Assembly (NCBI RefSeq): GCF_008329525.1
Contig: NZ_NPKQ01000001.1
Span: forward strand, 1,116,001-1,180,000
Length of the DNA stretch: 64,000 nt
From: Tardiphaga sp. P9-11
GTDB lineage: Bacteria > Pseudomonadota > Alphaproteobacteria > Rhizobiales > Xanthobacteraceae
Direction of reading: 5' to 3'
In this document: one piece after another, positions 36,746 through 44,054 of the stretch
Layout: every line of letters starts with the position of its first letter
How positions within the stretch are numbered: the stretch's first letter is position 1
Made by a program: the position numbers and the translations under genes
The notes under the pieces: model-generated
What the model was told of the DNA's origin: nothing
What the model saw: the letters and a program-made list of their open reading frames with translations, nothing else
Databases searched by the model: none

Positions 36746-37471
36746 ATGGCGCGCATAGCATTGGTGACCGGGGGAACACGAGGGATTGGCGCTGCGATCA
36801 GCAAGGCGTTGAAGACTGCGGGATACAAGGTTGCCGCGAGCTATGCCGGCAACGATGCCGCCGCCGAGAAATTCAAGAGCGAGACCGGCATTCCCGTTTT
36901 CAAATGGGACGTGGCTTCCTTTGAAGCCAGCGCCGAAGGCGTGAAGAAGGTCGAGGCCGAACTCGGGCCGGTCGATGTGCTGGTCAACAATGCCGGCATC
37001 ACCATGGACGGCGCGTTCCACAAAATGACGCCCGACCAGTGGAACAAGGTGGTGAACACCAATCTCGGTTCGCTGTTCAACGTGACCCGCCAGGTGATCG
37101 AGGGCATGCGGTCGCGCAAGTTTGGCCGCGTCATCAACATTTCATCGATCAACGGGCAGAAGGGCCAGTTCGGCCAGGTCAATTATTCCGCGGCAAAGGC
37201 CGGCGACATCGGCTTCACCAAGGCGCTGGCGCTGGAGAATGCCAAGCTCGGCATCACGGTGAATGTGATCTGCCCCGGCTACATCAACACCGAAATGGTG
37301 CAAGCGGTGCCGAAGGACGTGCTCGAGAAGAACATCCTGCCGCAGATCCCGGTCAATCGCCTCGGCGAGCCCGAGGAAATCGCGCGTGCCGTCGTGTTCC
37401 TGGCCGCCGATGAGTCCGGTTTCGTTACCGGCTCGACCATGACCATCAATGGCGGGCAATATCACGCGTAA
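36746..37471 (+). CDS. phaB: Acetoacetyl-CoA reductase
   Basis: A 241-residue short-chain dehydrogenase that reduces acetoacetyl-CoA to (R)-3-hydroxybutyryl-CoA with NADPH, the second step of PHB synthesis. The cofactor motif is TGGTRGIG (8-15), then NNAGIT. The catalytic Ser is in NISSINGQKGQFGQVNYSAAKAG with the Tyr-x-x-x-Lys pair (about 147 and 151). NVICPGYINTEMVQAVPKDVLEKNILPQIPVNRLGEPEEIAR distinguishes PhaB from FabG. GGAGGGA lies seven bases before the ATG. The polymerase gene phaC is not in the window. Confidence 0.95.
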   Translation: MARIALVTGGTRGIGAAISKALKTAGYKVAASYAGNDAAAEKFKSETGIPVFKWDVASFEASAEGVKKVEAELGPVDVLVNNAGITMDGAFHKMTPDQWNKVVNTNLGSLFNVTRQVIEGMRSRKFGRVINISSINGQKGQFGQVNYSAAKAGDIGFTKALALENAKLGITVNVICPGYINTEMVQAVPKDVLEKNILPQIPVNRLGEPEEIARAVVFLAADESGFVTGSTMTINGGQYHA

Positions 37472-37489
37472 CGGGCCTCGAAGCTCGGA

Positions 37490-37532
37490 CCTCATCCTGA
37501 GGAGCCCGCCCTTGCGGGCGTCTCGAAGGATG
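37490..37532. repeat. Palindromic intergenic repeat after phaB
   Basis: Outer arms CATCCT/AGGATG (37493-37498, 37527-37532) and an inner stem GCCCGC/GCGGGC (37504-37509, 37514-37519) around CTTGCGGGCGTCTCGAAGGATG-type sequence. It has the look of a common dispersed repeat in Bradyrhizobium-type genomes (CCTCATCCTGAGGAGC then CGTCTCGAAGGATG). It can also act as a stem-loop after phaB, but there is no T-run. Confidence 0.75.
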
Positions 37533-37595
37533 TGGGACATGCGCTACCGCCGCGTTTCTGGCCTTCGCCGTACATCGCTTTACGGAGGACGCCGC

Positions 37596-37791
37596 ATGGC
37601 CATCAAGCCCGCTGGCCTGTGCGGCGATCATCGCGCTCGGTGCCGCCTCCGATGCGCCGCCGCTGTTATCGACGGCGTTCTTGATTGTGGGCGGCTTCGC
37701 GGAGGCGAACGCGAATATTGCTGTCGCGGCAGCGTTGATCGCAGGTGGCGGCTTGAACGCAGCGAAGGATATGATCTGGAAGCCGAGCTAG
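37596..37791 (+). pseudogene. Frameshifted small membrane-protein gene
   Basis: GGAGG at 37584-37588 precedes an ATG at 37596 that reads MAIKPAG. The good frame then continues one base out of step from about 37615: CAAIIALGAASDAPPLLSTA, then FLIVGGFAEANANIAVAAAL and IAGGGLNAAKDMIWKPS, stop TAG at 37789. Joined across the shift this would be a protein of about 65 residues with two hydrophobic helices and a C-terminal WKPS. Base composition and third-position GC in the second part look coding. Either a real frameshift has broken the gene, or the assembly has one wrong base. The tail overlaps the convergent cupin gene stop by two bases. I do not recognise the family. Confidence 0.5.
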
Positions 37792-38222
37792 TAGGGCGTC
37801 CAGCCCTTCGGAGCCAACTCAAACGTCGCGAAATCGAAACCCGGTGCGACGGTACAGCCGACCAGTGTCCAGTCGCCAGTGGTGGAGGCGGCCTGCCAGG
37901 CATGGGGTGGGACAATGCCTTGTGGCTCTTGTCCAGCGGCGATGTCCGGCCCGAGCGTGATCGTGCGCTGGCCGGCGTCGCTGGCGATTTCCAGCGTAAG
38001 CGGAGCGCCCGCATGATAGTGCCAGATCTCGACGGCATCGATGCGGTGCCAGTGCGAACGTTCGCTGCGCGCGAGCAAAAAATAGATCGCCGTCGAGGCG
38101 GCGCGCCCGTTCGCGTCGATGCGGCTATCGCGAAACGTTTCGCGATAGTGTCCGCCTTCGGGGTGCGGCTGCAGGCCGAGCGTCGCGATGACCTCGACCG
38201 CAGTCGGCATCTTGTTTGCCAT
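37788..38222 (-). CDS. Cupin domain protein (DUF985 family)
   Basis: A 144-residue single-domain cupin of the DUF985 family: PHPEGGHYRETFRD near 20-33, STAIYFLLARSERSHWHRIDAVEIWHYHAGAPL, and VPPHAWQAASTTGDWTLVGCTVAPGFDFATFELA. The His residues (HWHR, WHYH) and the Glu of VEIW form a likely metal site. The exact reaction is unknown; some relatives bind sugars or small acids. The ATG overlaps the gloB stop by one base (TGATG), so the two are translationally coupled. Confidence 0.88.
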   Translation of the reverse strand: MANKMPTAVEVIATLGLQPHPEGGHYRETFRDSRIDANGRAASTAIYFLLARSERSHWHRIDAVEIWHYHAGAPLTLEIASDAGQRTITLGPDIAAGQEPQGIVPPHAWQAASTTGDWTLVGCTVAPGFDFATFELAPKGWTPY

Positions 38223-38989
38223 CAGGACTTGTTCTTACGTTCGCGGAGTTCAGCGAACACGTCATCTTCGCTGTAGCCCTTGAGGCGCACGGCCGCGGCG
38301 ATAGCTGGGTCGTCGGCGCGCAGAAACACGTTGGTCTTTTTCTCAAGCCCCAACAGCACCGGGATAGTCGACTTGTTGACGGCGCGTAACTGCGTCACTT
38401 CCTCGGCGCGAGCCTTCAGTGCCTCGTTGTTGGCATCGATACCGAGGCAGAACTTGACGTTGGCCGCGGTGTATTCGTGGCCGCAATAGACACGGTAGTC
38501 GTCAGGCAACGTGCGCAGCTTCTTCAATGACTGCCACATCATCGGATAAGTGCCTTCGAACACCCGGCCGCAGCCGCCCGAAAACAGCGTATCGGCCGAG
38601 AACAGCGCCAACTCGCTGTCGAACACATAGCAGATATGGTCGAGTGTGTGGCCGGGGGTCTCGAACACTCGCGCTGTGAGCGCGCCGACCTGCACGGTAT
38701 CGCCTTCGGCGACCCGGACGTCGACTTCGGGAATTGCTGTGCCCTGATCGTGCGGTGCCGTGACCTTGCAGCCATAGGTTTTCTTCAGCTCGGCGATGCC
38801 GCCGACATGGTCCGCATGGTGATGCGTCACCAGAATATCCGTAAGTTTCCAGCCCTCGCGCTGCAGCACCTTCATGATGGGACCGGCCTCCGGCGCATCG
38901 ATGGCGGCGGTCTTCAGGCTCTGTGGATCATGAATCAGGTAGCCGAAATTGTCGGACAGGCAGGGGAAAACACGAATTTCAGCAGCCAT
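38222..38989 (-). CDS. gloB: Hydroxyacylglutathione hydrolase (glyoxalase II)
   Basis: A 255-residue metallo-beta-lactamase-fold enzyme that hydrolyses S-lactoylglutathione to D-lactate and glutathione in methylglyoxal detoxification. The binuclear metal motif is THHHADHVGG (55-64). Further metal ligands lie in ETPGHTLDHICYV, LFSADTLFSGGCGRVFEGT and VYCGHEYTAANVKFC, and the C-terminal substrate domain ends in DVFAELRERKNKS. The start at 38989 follows GGAGAT. It is divergent from the methyltransferase gene, an arrangement common in alphaproteobacteria. Confidence 0.95.
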   Translation of the reverse strand: MAAEIRVFPCLSDNFGYLIHDPQSLKTAAIDAPEAGPIMKVLQREGWKLTDILVTHHHADHVGGIAELKKTYGCKVTAPHDQGTAIPEVDVRVAEGDTVQVGALTARVFETPGHTLDHICYVFDSELALFSADTLFSGGCGRVFEGTYPMMWQSLKKLRTLPDDYRVYCGHEYTAANVKFCLGIDANNEALKARAEEVTQLRAVNKSTIPVLLGLEKKTNVFLRADDPAIAAAVRLKGYSEDDVFAELRERKNKS

Positions 38990-39114
38990 GATATCTCCGT
39001 AATTCAAATCGTCCGGTAATCGCCAACGGCTTTTCTGACATATGGCGTTAACGCTTCCCGGGCAATGCGCGATTCGGGGGATCGTAGCGCGTCGTGACGT
39101 GTTAGAAAGCCATC

Positions 39115-39897
39115 ATGACCATCGATGTGATCGATCTCCGGGATTTTTATTCGCGCCGCCTTGGCATCGTGGCGCGGCGGCTGATCAATCGCGGTATTCA
39201 GGCGCATTGGCCGAATGCCGAGGGCCAGCGCGTGCTTGGCCTCGGTTACCCCACGCCCTATCTTGGCCTGTTTCGCGAAAATTCCGAGCGCTGCATCGCT
39301 TTCATGCCGGCTGCGCAGGGCGTGTTGAAATGGCCGACAGCAAAACCCGCGCTGGCCACACTTGTGGACGAATTTTCGCTGCCGTTGCCGGATGCCGCCG
39401 TCGATCGCATCATTCTGGTGCATGCTCTCGAAATGTCCGACGACCCCGAAGGTTTGCTGCGTGAGGTCTGGCGTGTGTTGTCGCCGTCCGGGCGGATGAT
39501 GGCGGTGATTCCGAATCGTCGGGGTGTCTGGACCCGCACGGACTCGACGCCGTTCGGTCACGGCCGACCCTATTCACGCTCGCAGATCACGCAATTGCTG
39601 CGGCAGACCTGGTTTACGCCGACAGCGTGGAGCGAGGCGCTGTTCATGCCGCCCGTTGGTATGGGCTGGTTCCTGCGCTCGGCAATGGCCTGGGAGCGCA
39701 TCGGTGCGGCGCTGTCGCTGCCGTTTGCCGGCGTGCATATCGTTGAAGCCACCAAACAGGTCTATCGCGCGATCCCCGCCAAGCGCGAGCGCACGCGGCT
39801 GATTCCGGCACTGCAGCCGGTGCTGGTGCCGACTTCCGGGATGCGACGCGACGATGAGGCGGACGATATCGGCGATGCGGAGCCGCTGCCGCGCTGA
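39115..39897 (+). CDS. Class I SAM-dependent methyltransferase
   Basis: A 260-residue methyltransferase of the Methyltransf_11 type. The nucleotide-binding loop is reduced (VLGLGYPTPYLGLF in place of GxGxG). The acidic strand DEFSLPLPDAAVDRIILVHALEMSDDPEGLLREVWRVLSPSGRMMAVIPNRRG is clear. The family neighbours gloB in many alphaproteobacteria, but the substrate is unknown. The conserved FTPTAWSEALFMPPVG region probably contacts the acceptor. The C-terminus (MRRDDEADDIGDAEPLPR) is acidic and likely disordered. ATG at 39115 follows a short leader from the divergent gloB promoter. Confidence 0.88.
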   Translation: MTIDVIDLRDFYSRRLGIVARRLINRGIQAHWPNAEGQRVLGLGYPTPYLGLFRENSERCIAFMPAAQGVLKWPTAKPALATLVDEFSLPLPDAAVDRIILVHALEMSDDPEGLLREVWRVLSPSGRMMAVIPNRRGVWTRTDSTPFGHGRPYSRSQITQLLRQTWFTPTAWSEALFMPPVGMGWFLRSAMAWERIGAALSLPFAGVHIVEATKQVYRAIPAKRERTRLIPALQPVLVPTSGMRRDDEADDIGDAEPLPR

Positions 39898-39900
39898 AGG

Positions 39901-40854
39901 CTATTTCTCAGCGAGCGGATGCAGGTCGCGGACCAGGCTCTTGAGCCGCTCTTCCACCACGTGGGTGTAGATCTGCGTTGTCGAAATATCGGTATGGCCG
40001 AGCAGCGTCTGCACGATGCGAAGATCGGCGCCGTTATGCAGCAGATGACTCGCAAAGGCGTGACGCAGCACGTGCGGCGACACCAGCCGCGGCGCAATGC
40101 CGGATGCCGCCGCGAGTTCTTTCAGGTCGCGCGCGAAATGCTGTCGGGTGAGGTGGCCGCTCTCGCCAAAAGACGGAAACAGCCACTTCGAGGCGGCACT
40201 CTTTTTTGGTTGAGACTTCTGCAACTCGGCCATCGCGGCGAGATATTCGGCCATCGCCTGTTTGGCAGTTTCGTTGAGCGGCACCAGCCGCTCCTTGTTG
40301 CCCTTGCCGCGCACCACGATCATGCGGGCATCGCGGCGCGCCGCGGTGAGCGGTAGCGAGACCAACTCGGAGACACGAAGCCCGGTGGCGTAGAGCACTT
40401 CGAGTAGACAATAGAGCCGGGCGTCACGCAGCCGCTGTTGCGCAGAGGCTTCGGCATTCTGTGCCTGCGTGCGGGCCTGTACCAGCATGCGGTCGACATC
40501 GGCAATCGACAGCACTTTGGGCAGGCTGCGGCCACGCTTCGGGCCGGACAGGATGGCAGCCGGGTCGTCGGTGCGGATTTTTTCGCTGAGCAGAAAGCGA
40601 AACAGATGCCGTATGGCGGACAGCCGCCGCGCCACGGTGGTCGATTTGAAGCCGCGCTCGTCGAGGTCTTCCAGGTAGTCGCGCAGCAACTGGGTGTCGG
40701 CACCGGCAAAACTGGATTTCGCCCCGGCAGCAAATTCGGAGAAATCTTCGAGGTCGCGGCGATAGGCGTCCAGTGTATTGACGCCAGCACCTTGTTCGGC
40801 GGCGAGCATGTCGAGGAACAGATTGGAGAGCTTGGCGTCTGAGGAAGTGGTCAT
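39901..40854 (-). CDS. xerD: Site-specific tyrosine recombinase XerD
   Basis: A 317-residue recombinase that, with XerC, resolves chromosome dimers at dif under FtsK control. The N-terminal SAM-like core-binding domain (about 5-95) precedes a catalytic domain with Arg (ATGLRVSELVSL, near 160), Lys (VVRGKGNKERLVPL, near 183), His and Arg (SPHVLRHAFASHLL, near 265), His (LLGHTDISTTQIYTHV, near 287) and the Tyr nucleophile. This is the housekeeping form: it is placed near aroK, as in related genomes, and there is no att-like repeat or integrase context. It ends three bases past the convergent methyltransferase stop. Confidence 0.94.
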   Translation of the reverse strand: MTTSSDAKLSNLFLDMLAAEQGAGVNTLDAYRRDLEDFSEFAAGAKSSFAGADTQLLRDYLEDLDERGFKSTTVARRLSAIRHLFRFLLSEKIRTDDPAAILSGPKRGRSLPKVLSIADVDRMLVQARTQAQNAEASAQQRLRDARLYCLLEVLYATGLRVSELVSLPLTAARRDARMIVVRGKGNKERLVPLNETAKQAMAEYLAAMAELQKSQPKKSAASKWLFPSFGESGHLTRQHFARDLKELAAASGIAPRLVSPHVLRHAFASHLLHNGADLRIVQTLLGHTDISTTQIYTHVVEERLKSLVRDLHPLAEK

Positions 40855-40937
40855 GTGCCATCATAACCCATGATCCGGGCTGCAGCAGCGGTTTTCACTG
40901 GCTACAGCAACCCGGAGCGAATGCAGATCCACAAAGA

Positions 40938-41348
40938 TCAGGCAAGCTGTGTGATCGATGTGGCCTGCGACCAGATCACCATCCACTGCCGGTCACGCAT
41001 TTCATAAACATCGGTGTGCCAATAGTCGCCTGGCGGGACCTTGTGGCCCCCGAAAACCACCTCAATGCGGGCGCGATATCGGATCACGGCACTCGTGCCA
41101 TACAGCCGCACGGCGATGTCACCGGGCGTCCATGTTAGGTACTTGATGTGGCCACCTGCAACGGCGCCAAGATATTCGGCTTTTGACAGAGCCGCGCCGA
41201 TCGGCGTGATCAGCTGGAAGTCTGCGGCGTGCAGCGGCTCGGCCGCTGCCATGTCGGCGCTGACAAGCGCACGCAGCCGTCCGCGTTCGATGCTGCGGAT
41301 ATCTTCCGCATCTGGGTGCTCTGTTGGATCGACGATGGATGAGGTCAT
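40938..41348 (-). CDS. SnoaL/NTF2-like protein (DUF4440 type)
   Basis: A 136-residue single-domain protein with the cone-shaped NTF2 fold: an N-terminal helix (SIERGRLRALVSADMAAAEPLHAADFQLITPIGAALSKAEYLGAVAGG) and the strand pairs VRLYGTSAVIRYRARIEV and DYWHTDVYEMRDRQWMVIWSQAT. Such proteins are ring cyclases, isomerases or ligand carriers, and the DUF4440 type is mostly uncharacterised. It lies in the same direction as the downstream-strand dehydrogenase gene, 32 bases away. Confidence 0.85.
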   Translation of the reverse strand: MTSSIVDPTEHPDAEDIRSIERGRLRALVSADMAAAEPLHAADFQLITPIGAALSKAEYLGAVAGGHIKYLTWTPGDIAVRLYGTSAVIRYRARIEVVFGGHKVPPGDYWHTDVYEMRDRQWMVIWSQATSITQLA

Positions 41349-41380
41349 AGGCTTGTTCCGTTGTTGTCAGGTGTGAGAAT

Positions 41381-42421
41381 TCAGGATGTCGCGAGCAGAC
41401 CGTGGTCGATCAGGCTTTGCGCGCTGGCGCGAATGGCCTCTTCGGCCGGTCGTGGTTGCCAGTCCAGCACTCGCTGCGCCTTCTCGGCACTGACACTCAG
41501 ATCGACGTCGAGTTCGTGGACGATCATGCGCGACCGGGCGCTGAACGGTGCCATTGCCTTGATCATCCAGTTTGGCACCTCGCCAGACGGCAGCGCTGGC
41601 GCAAAACTGGGAAACGACTGCGCCAATACCGCCGCCATGTCGCGCATCCATAAAAACTGCCCGGCCGCGATGAAGCGCTGACCTGACGCATCCGGATGGG
41701 TCATCGCCCTGATATGCGCGTCGGCGACATCGCGGACATCGACCACAGCTATGCCGAAGCGCGGTATGCGTTTGAGCTTGCCGCTCATCATCTGCTGAAC
41801 CAGCGCGATCGACGTGCCGTAGTCCGGACCCAACAGAGGTCCGAAAATGATGCCGGGATTGATGACGGCGAGATCGAGGCCCGTTTCCGCGGCAAAAGTC
41901 CATGAGGCCCGTTCGGCCAGCGTCTTGGATTTATAGTAGGGCGTTGCCCGCTTGCTGGTCGGATCGGTCCAGTTCTCTTCGGTATACGGCGCCTTGCCGT
42001 TTCCGTGATTGGTGGCTGCAATCGAGGAGGTCAGCACCACCCGCGTCACGCCTGCTCGATGCGCGGCGCTCAGCACCCGTAATGCACCGTCCCGCGCGGG
42101 TTGGATCAGTTCGTTTTCATCCTTCGGAAGGCCTGCCGGAAACGGCGATGCCGTGTGGATCACATAGCTGCAGCCTGTGACGGCGGCATCCCATCCCATG
42201 TCGGAGGAGAGGTCGGCTTCGACGAAACTGAGCGAGTGCGAGTCGGTTGGCGCCGCACAGATCTGCTTCGCGATCTGGTCGCAGCCGCTCATGCGACGAA
42301 CGCTACCGCGAACAGAGTAGCCTTTGGCCAGCAACTGCCGGGCAATATGTCCACCCAGAAAGCCGCCGATGCCGGTGACAAGGACAGTGATCTCGTGGTT
42401 GTCGGCCGATCCTGAATGCAT
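41381..42421 (-). CDS. NAD(P)-dependent epimerase/dehydratase family oxidoreductase
   Basis: A 346-residue extended short-chain dehydrogenase. The Rossmann motif is VTGIGGFLGGHIARQL near 14-30. The Ser-Tyr-Lys triad looks like TSSIAA plus YYKSKTLAE. It most resembles the dihydroflavonol 4-reductase/cinnamoyl-CoA reductase-like group: the substrate is likely an aldehyde, ketone or aryl compound, but nothing here fixes it. The start follows GGGAGC. The leader is shared with the divergent TetR gene, and the palindromes between them suggest repression by that TetR. Confidence 0.88.
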   Translation of the reverse strand: MHSGSADNHEITVLVTGIGGFLGGHIARQLLAKGYSVRGSVRRMSGCDQIAKQICAAPTDSHSLSFVEADLSSDMGWDAAVTGCSYVIHTASPFPAGLPKDENELIQPARDGALRVLSAAHRAGVTRVVLTSSIAATNHGNGKAPYTEENWTDPTSKRATPYYKSKTLAERASWTFAAETGLDLAVINPGIIFGPLLGPDYGTSIALVQQMMSGKLKRIPRFGIAVVDVRDVADAHIRAMTHPDASGQRFIAAGQFLWMRDMAAVLAQSFPSFAPALPSGEVPNWMIKAMAPFSARSRMIVHELDVDLSVSAEKAQRVLDWQPRPAEEAIRASAQSLIDHGLLATS

Positions 42422-42454
42422 GTTTGCTCCCGTCAGGTGATCGAATGCGCAAAT

Positions 42455-42511
42455 TAGACAATTGGACTGTTATTGTCTATTTGTCTTTTGACGCTTTAGA
42501 CATGAAATGTC
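42455..42511. promoter_or_regulatory. Two palindromic operators between dehydrogenase and tetR
   Basis: TAGACAAT (42455-42462) and ATTGTCTA (42472-42479) form perfect 8-bp arms around a 9-base centre. A second site, GACAT-GAA-ATGTC (42499-42511), lies 12 bases before the tetR ATG. Both contain GACA/TGTC halves, and further TGTC words occur in between (TTTGTCTTTT, CTGTCTG). This is the arrangement expected for a TetR that represses itself and the divergent dehydrogenase operon. Confidence 0.75.
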
Positions 42512-42522
42512 AATCTGTCTGA

Positions 42523-43101
42523 ATGAGCGAACGAGATGCCAAATCCGATCACATTCTGGATGCCGCGCTGCCGGTGTTCGTCCGACACGGTTTTCGCAAG
42601 GCGTCCATGGCCGATATCGCGCGCGCGGCCGGAATTTCGCGGGCGTCGCTCTATCTGAGCTTCAACAGCAAGGAAGAATTGTTTCGGGCGGGCTCGATGC
42701 GCGCCCATGCGCGGACCATGCGCGATGTCGAGGCGGCACTCTCCGGCGATGGCGATGTGTTTGGCCGCATCGAGACCGCGATGGCCGTGTTTCAGCGCGA
42801 ACTGATCGCCCCTTTCGCGGGCAGCGCCGACGCCATTGAACTGTTCGACGTCAACATGGCCCTGGCCAAAGATATCACGCTTGCCGCGCGCGACAGATTG
42901 GTCGCTCTGCTGGCCCAGGCGCTTGGCGATGCGGAGGTCGCCGGGGCGGTGACGTTGGGCTCATTACAAGCCCGGCCCGCGGACGTGGCGAGCGTTATCG
43001 TCGCCGCGATCGATGGCATCAAGCACGCGGAAGGGGCTGGCCCGAAATTCGCTGAGGACATGCAGCTCTTCATGCGGCTGCTGCGCACGGCTATTTCTTG
43101 A
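42523..43101 (+). CDS. TetR family transcriptional regulator
   Basis: A 192-residue repressor. The N-terminal helix-turn-helix is typical: ILDAALPVFVRHGFRKASMADIARAAGISRASLYLSFNSKEELFRAG. The C-terminal ligand domain is short and variable. No ribosome site is visible before the ATG; the leader is occupied by a palindrome, so translation may be weak or leaderless. Divergent from the dehydrogenase gene. Its last 11 bases overlap the end of the convergent 48-residue membrane gene. Confidence 0.92.
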   Translation: MSERDAKSDHILDAALPVFVRHGFRKASMADIARAAGISRASLYLSFNSKEELFRAGSMRAHARTMRDVEAALSGDGDVFGRIETAMAVFQRELIAPFAGSADAIELFDVNMALAKDITLAARDRLVALLAQALGDAEVAGAVTLGSLQARPADVASVIVAAIDGIKHAEGAGPKFAEDMQLFMRLLRTAIS

Positions 43102-43237
43102 GAAATTTGTCCGGCTGGATGGTGACCGTCATGTCCCGCGGCTTCGGATTGACGAAATTGGCCAGCGCGAAAATCACGCCATAGACCACGCCGACGATCA
43201 CCGCGACCACCGTCAAAAAGCGGAACAGGCTGGGCAT
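43091..43237 (-). CDS. Small conserved membrane protein
   Basis: A 48-residue protein, MPSLFRFLTVVAVIVGVVYG then VIFALANFVNPKPRDMTVTI, ending QPDKFLKK. It has one membrane helix followed by a short polar tail with PKPR. Small proteins of this form lie between xerD and aroK in Bradyrhizobium-type genomes as I recall them, so I take it as real despite its length. It is divergent from aroK and overlaps the tetR 3' end by 11 bases. There is no strong ribosome site; ATG at 43237 is the only Met before the helix. Function unknown. Confidence 0.75.
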   Translation of the reverse strand: MPSLFRFLTVVAVIVGVVYGVIFALANFVNPKPRDMTVTIQPDKFLKK

Positions 43238-43412
43238 GATCAGGGAACTCAGCGGCGAAATGGGGTGATTCGTTCCGCCGGGGGCGGTCACCCTGTTCGG
43301 ATACAGACTGCAAGAGGTGCTGGCAACGCTGGCGCTGGGGGTAGTATAGGTGACCGGAATGCGGCAAACCTCTGCGATCCCTTGTCGCTCACTGATTTTG
43401 CAGGTGTTTTTG

Positions 43413-44054
43413 ATGTCCGAGACCATCTTGCCGGCGATTGCCAGCGCACCCCAGGAGGCCGCCATCGCCGCGGCGCTGGGAAAGCGCTCGGTCGTGCTGG
43501 TGGGCATGATGGGCGCGGGTAAATCAACTATCGGCCGACGCATGGCGACGCGGCTGCGGCTGCCTTTCGTCGATGCCGATAATGAGATCGAGGCGGCCGC
43601 CGGGATGTCGATCCCGGACATTTTCGAGGTCCATGGCGAGCCGCATTTCCGCGACGGCGAGGCACGGGTGATTGCCCGGCTGCTGGACAGCGGTCCGATC
43701 CTGCTGGCGACCGGCGGCGGCGCCTTCCTGCGCGAGGACACCCGGCAGCGTATCCGGGACAAGGCGATCTCGATGTGGCTGAAAGCCGATGCCGACGTGA
43801 TCCTGCGCCGTGTCAGACGCCGGGAAAACCGTCCGCTGCTGAAGACCGCTGATCCCGCCGCGACCATCGCGCGGCTGATCGAGGCGCGCCATCCGTTTTA
43901 CGAGCAGACCGACATCACGATCGATTCGCGCGACGTGCCGCACGAGAAGATCGTCGAGGAAAGCATCATCGCGCTGCATGAACATCTGTTCCGCCCGCAC
44001 GCGGCCTCCGCCATTTCCGAACCGACAGGCGACCCCTTGAGTTCTCAACTATGA
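43413..44054 (+). CDS. aroK: Shikimate kinase
   Basis: A 213-residue kinase of the shikimate pathway: it phosphorylates the 3-OH of shikimate with ATP. The P-loop is GMMGAGKST (31-39), followed by GRRMATRLRLPFVDADNEIE, in which Asp and Glu bind shikimate and magnesium. DRET-like residues and GGGAFL follow (ILLATGGGAFLREDTR), and the lid has RRRENRPLL. The N-terminal extension of about 25 residues is usual in this group. The stop overlaps the aroB ATG by four bases (ATGA), so aroK and aroB are translated together. The ribosome site is weak. Confidence 0.95.
   Translation: MSETILPAIASAPQEAAIAAALGKRSVVLVGMMGAGKSTIGRRMATRLRLPFVDADNEIEAAAGMSIPDIFEVHGEPHFRDGEARVIARLLDSGPILLATGGGAFLREDTRQRIRDKAISMWLKADADVILRRVRRRENRPLLKTADPAATIARLIEARHPFYEQTDITIDSRDVPHEKIVEESIIALHEHLFRPHAASAISEPTGDPLSSQL

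Noticed and set aside
39901-40854. XerD as an integrase of a mobile element
   Set aside because: Its length, motifs and position near aroK fit the housekeeping recombinase, and no att repeats or mobile genes are present.
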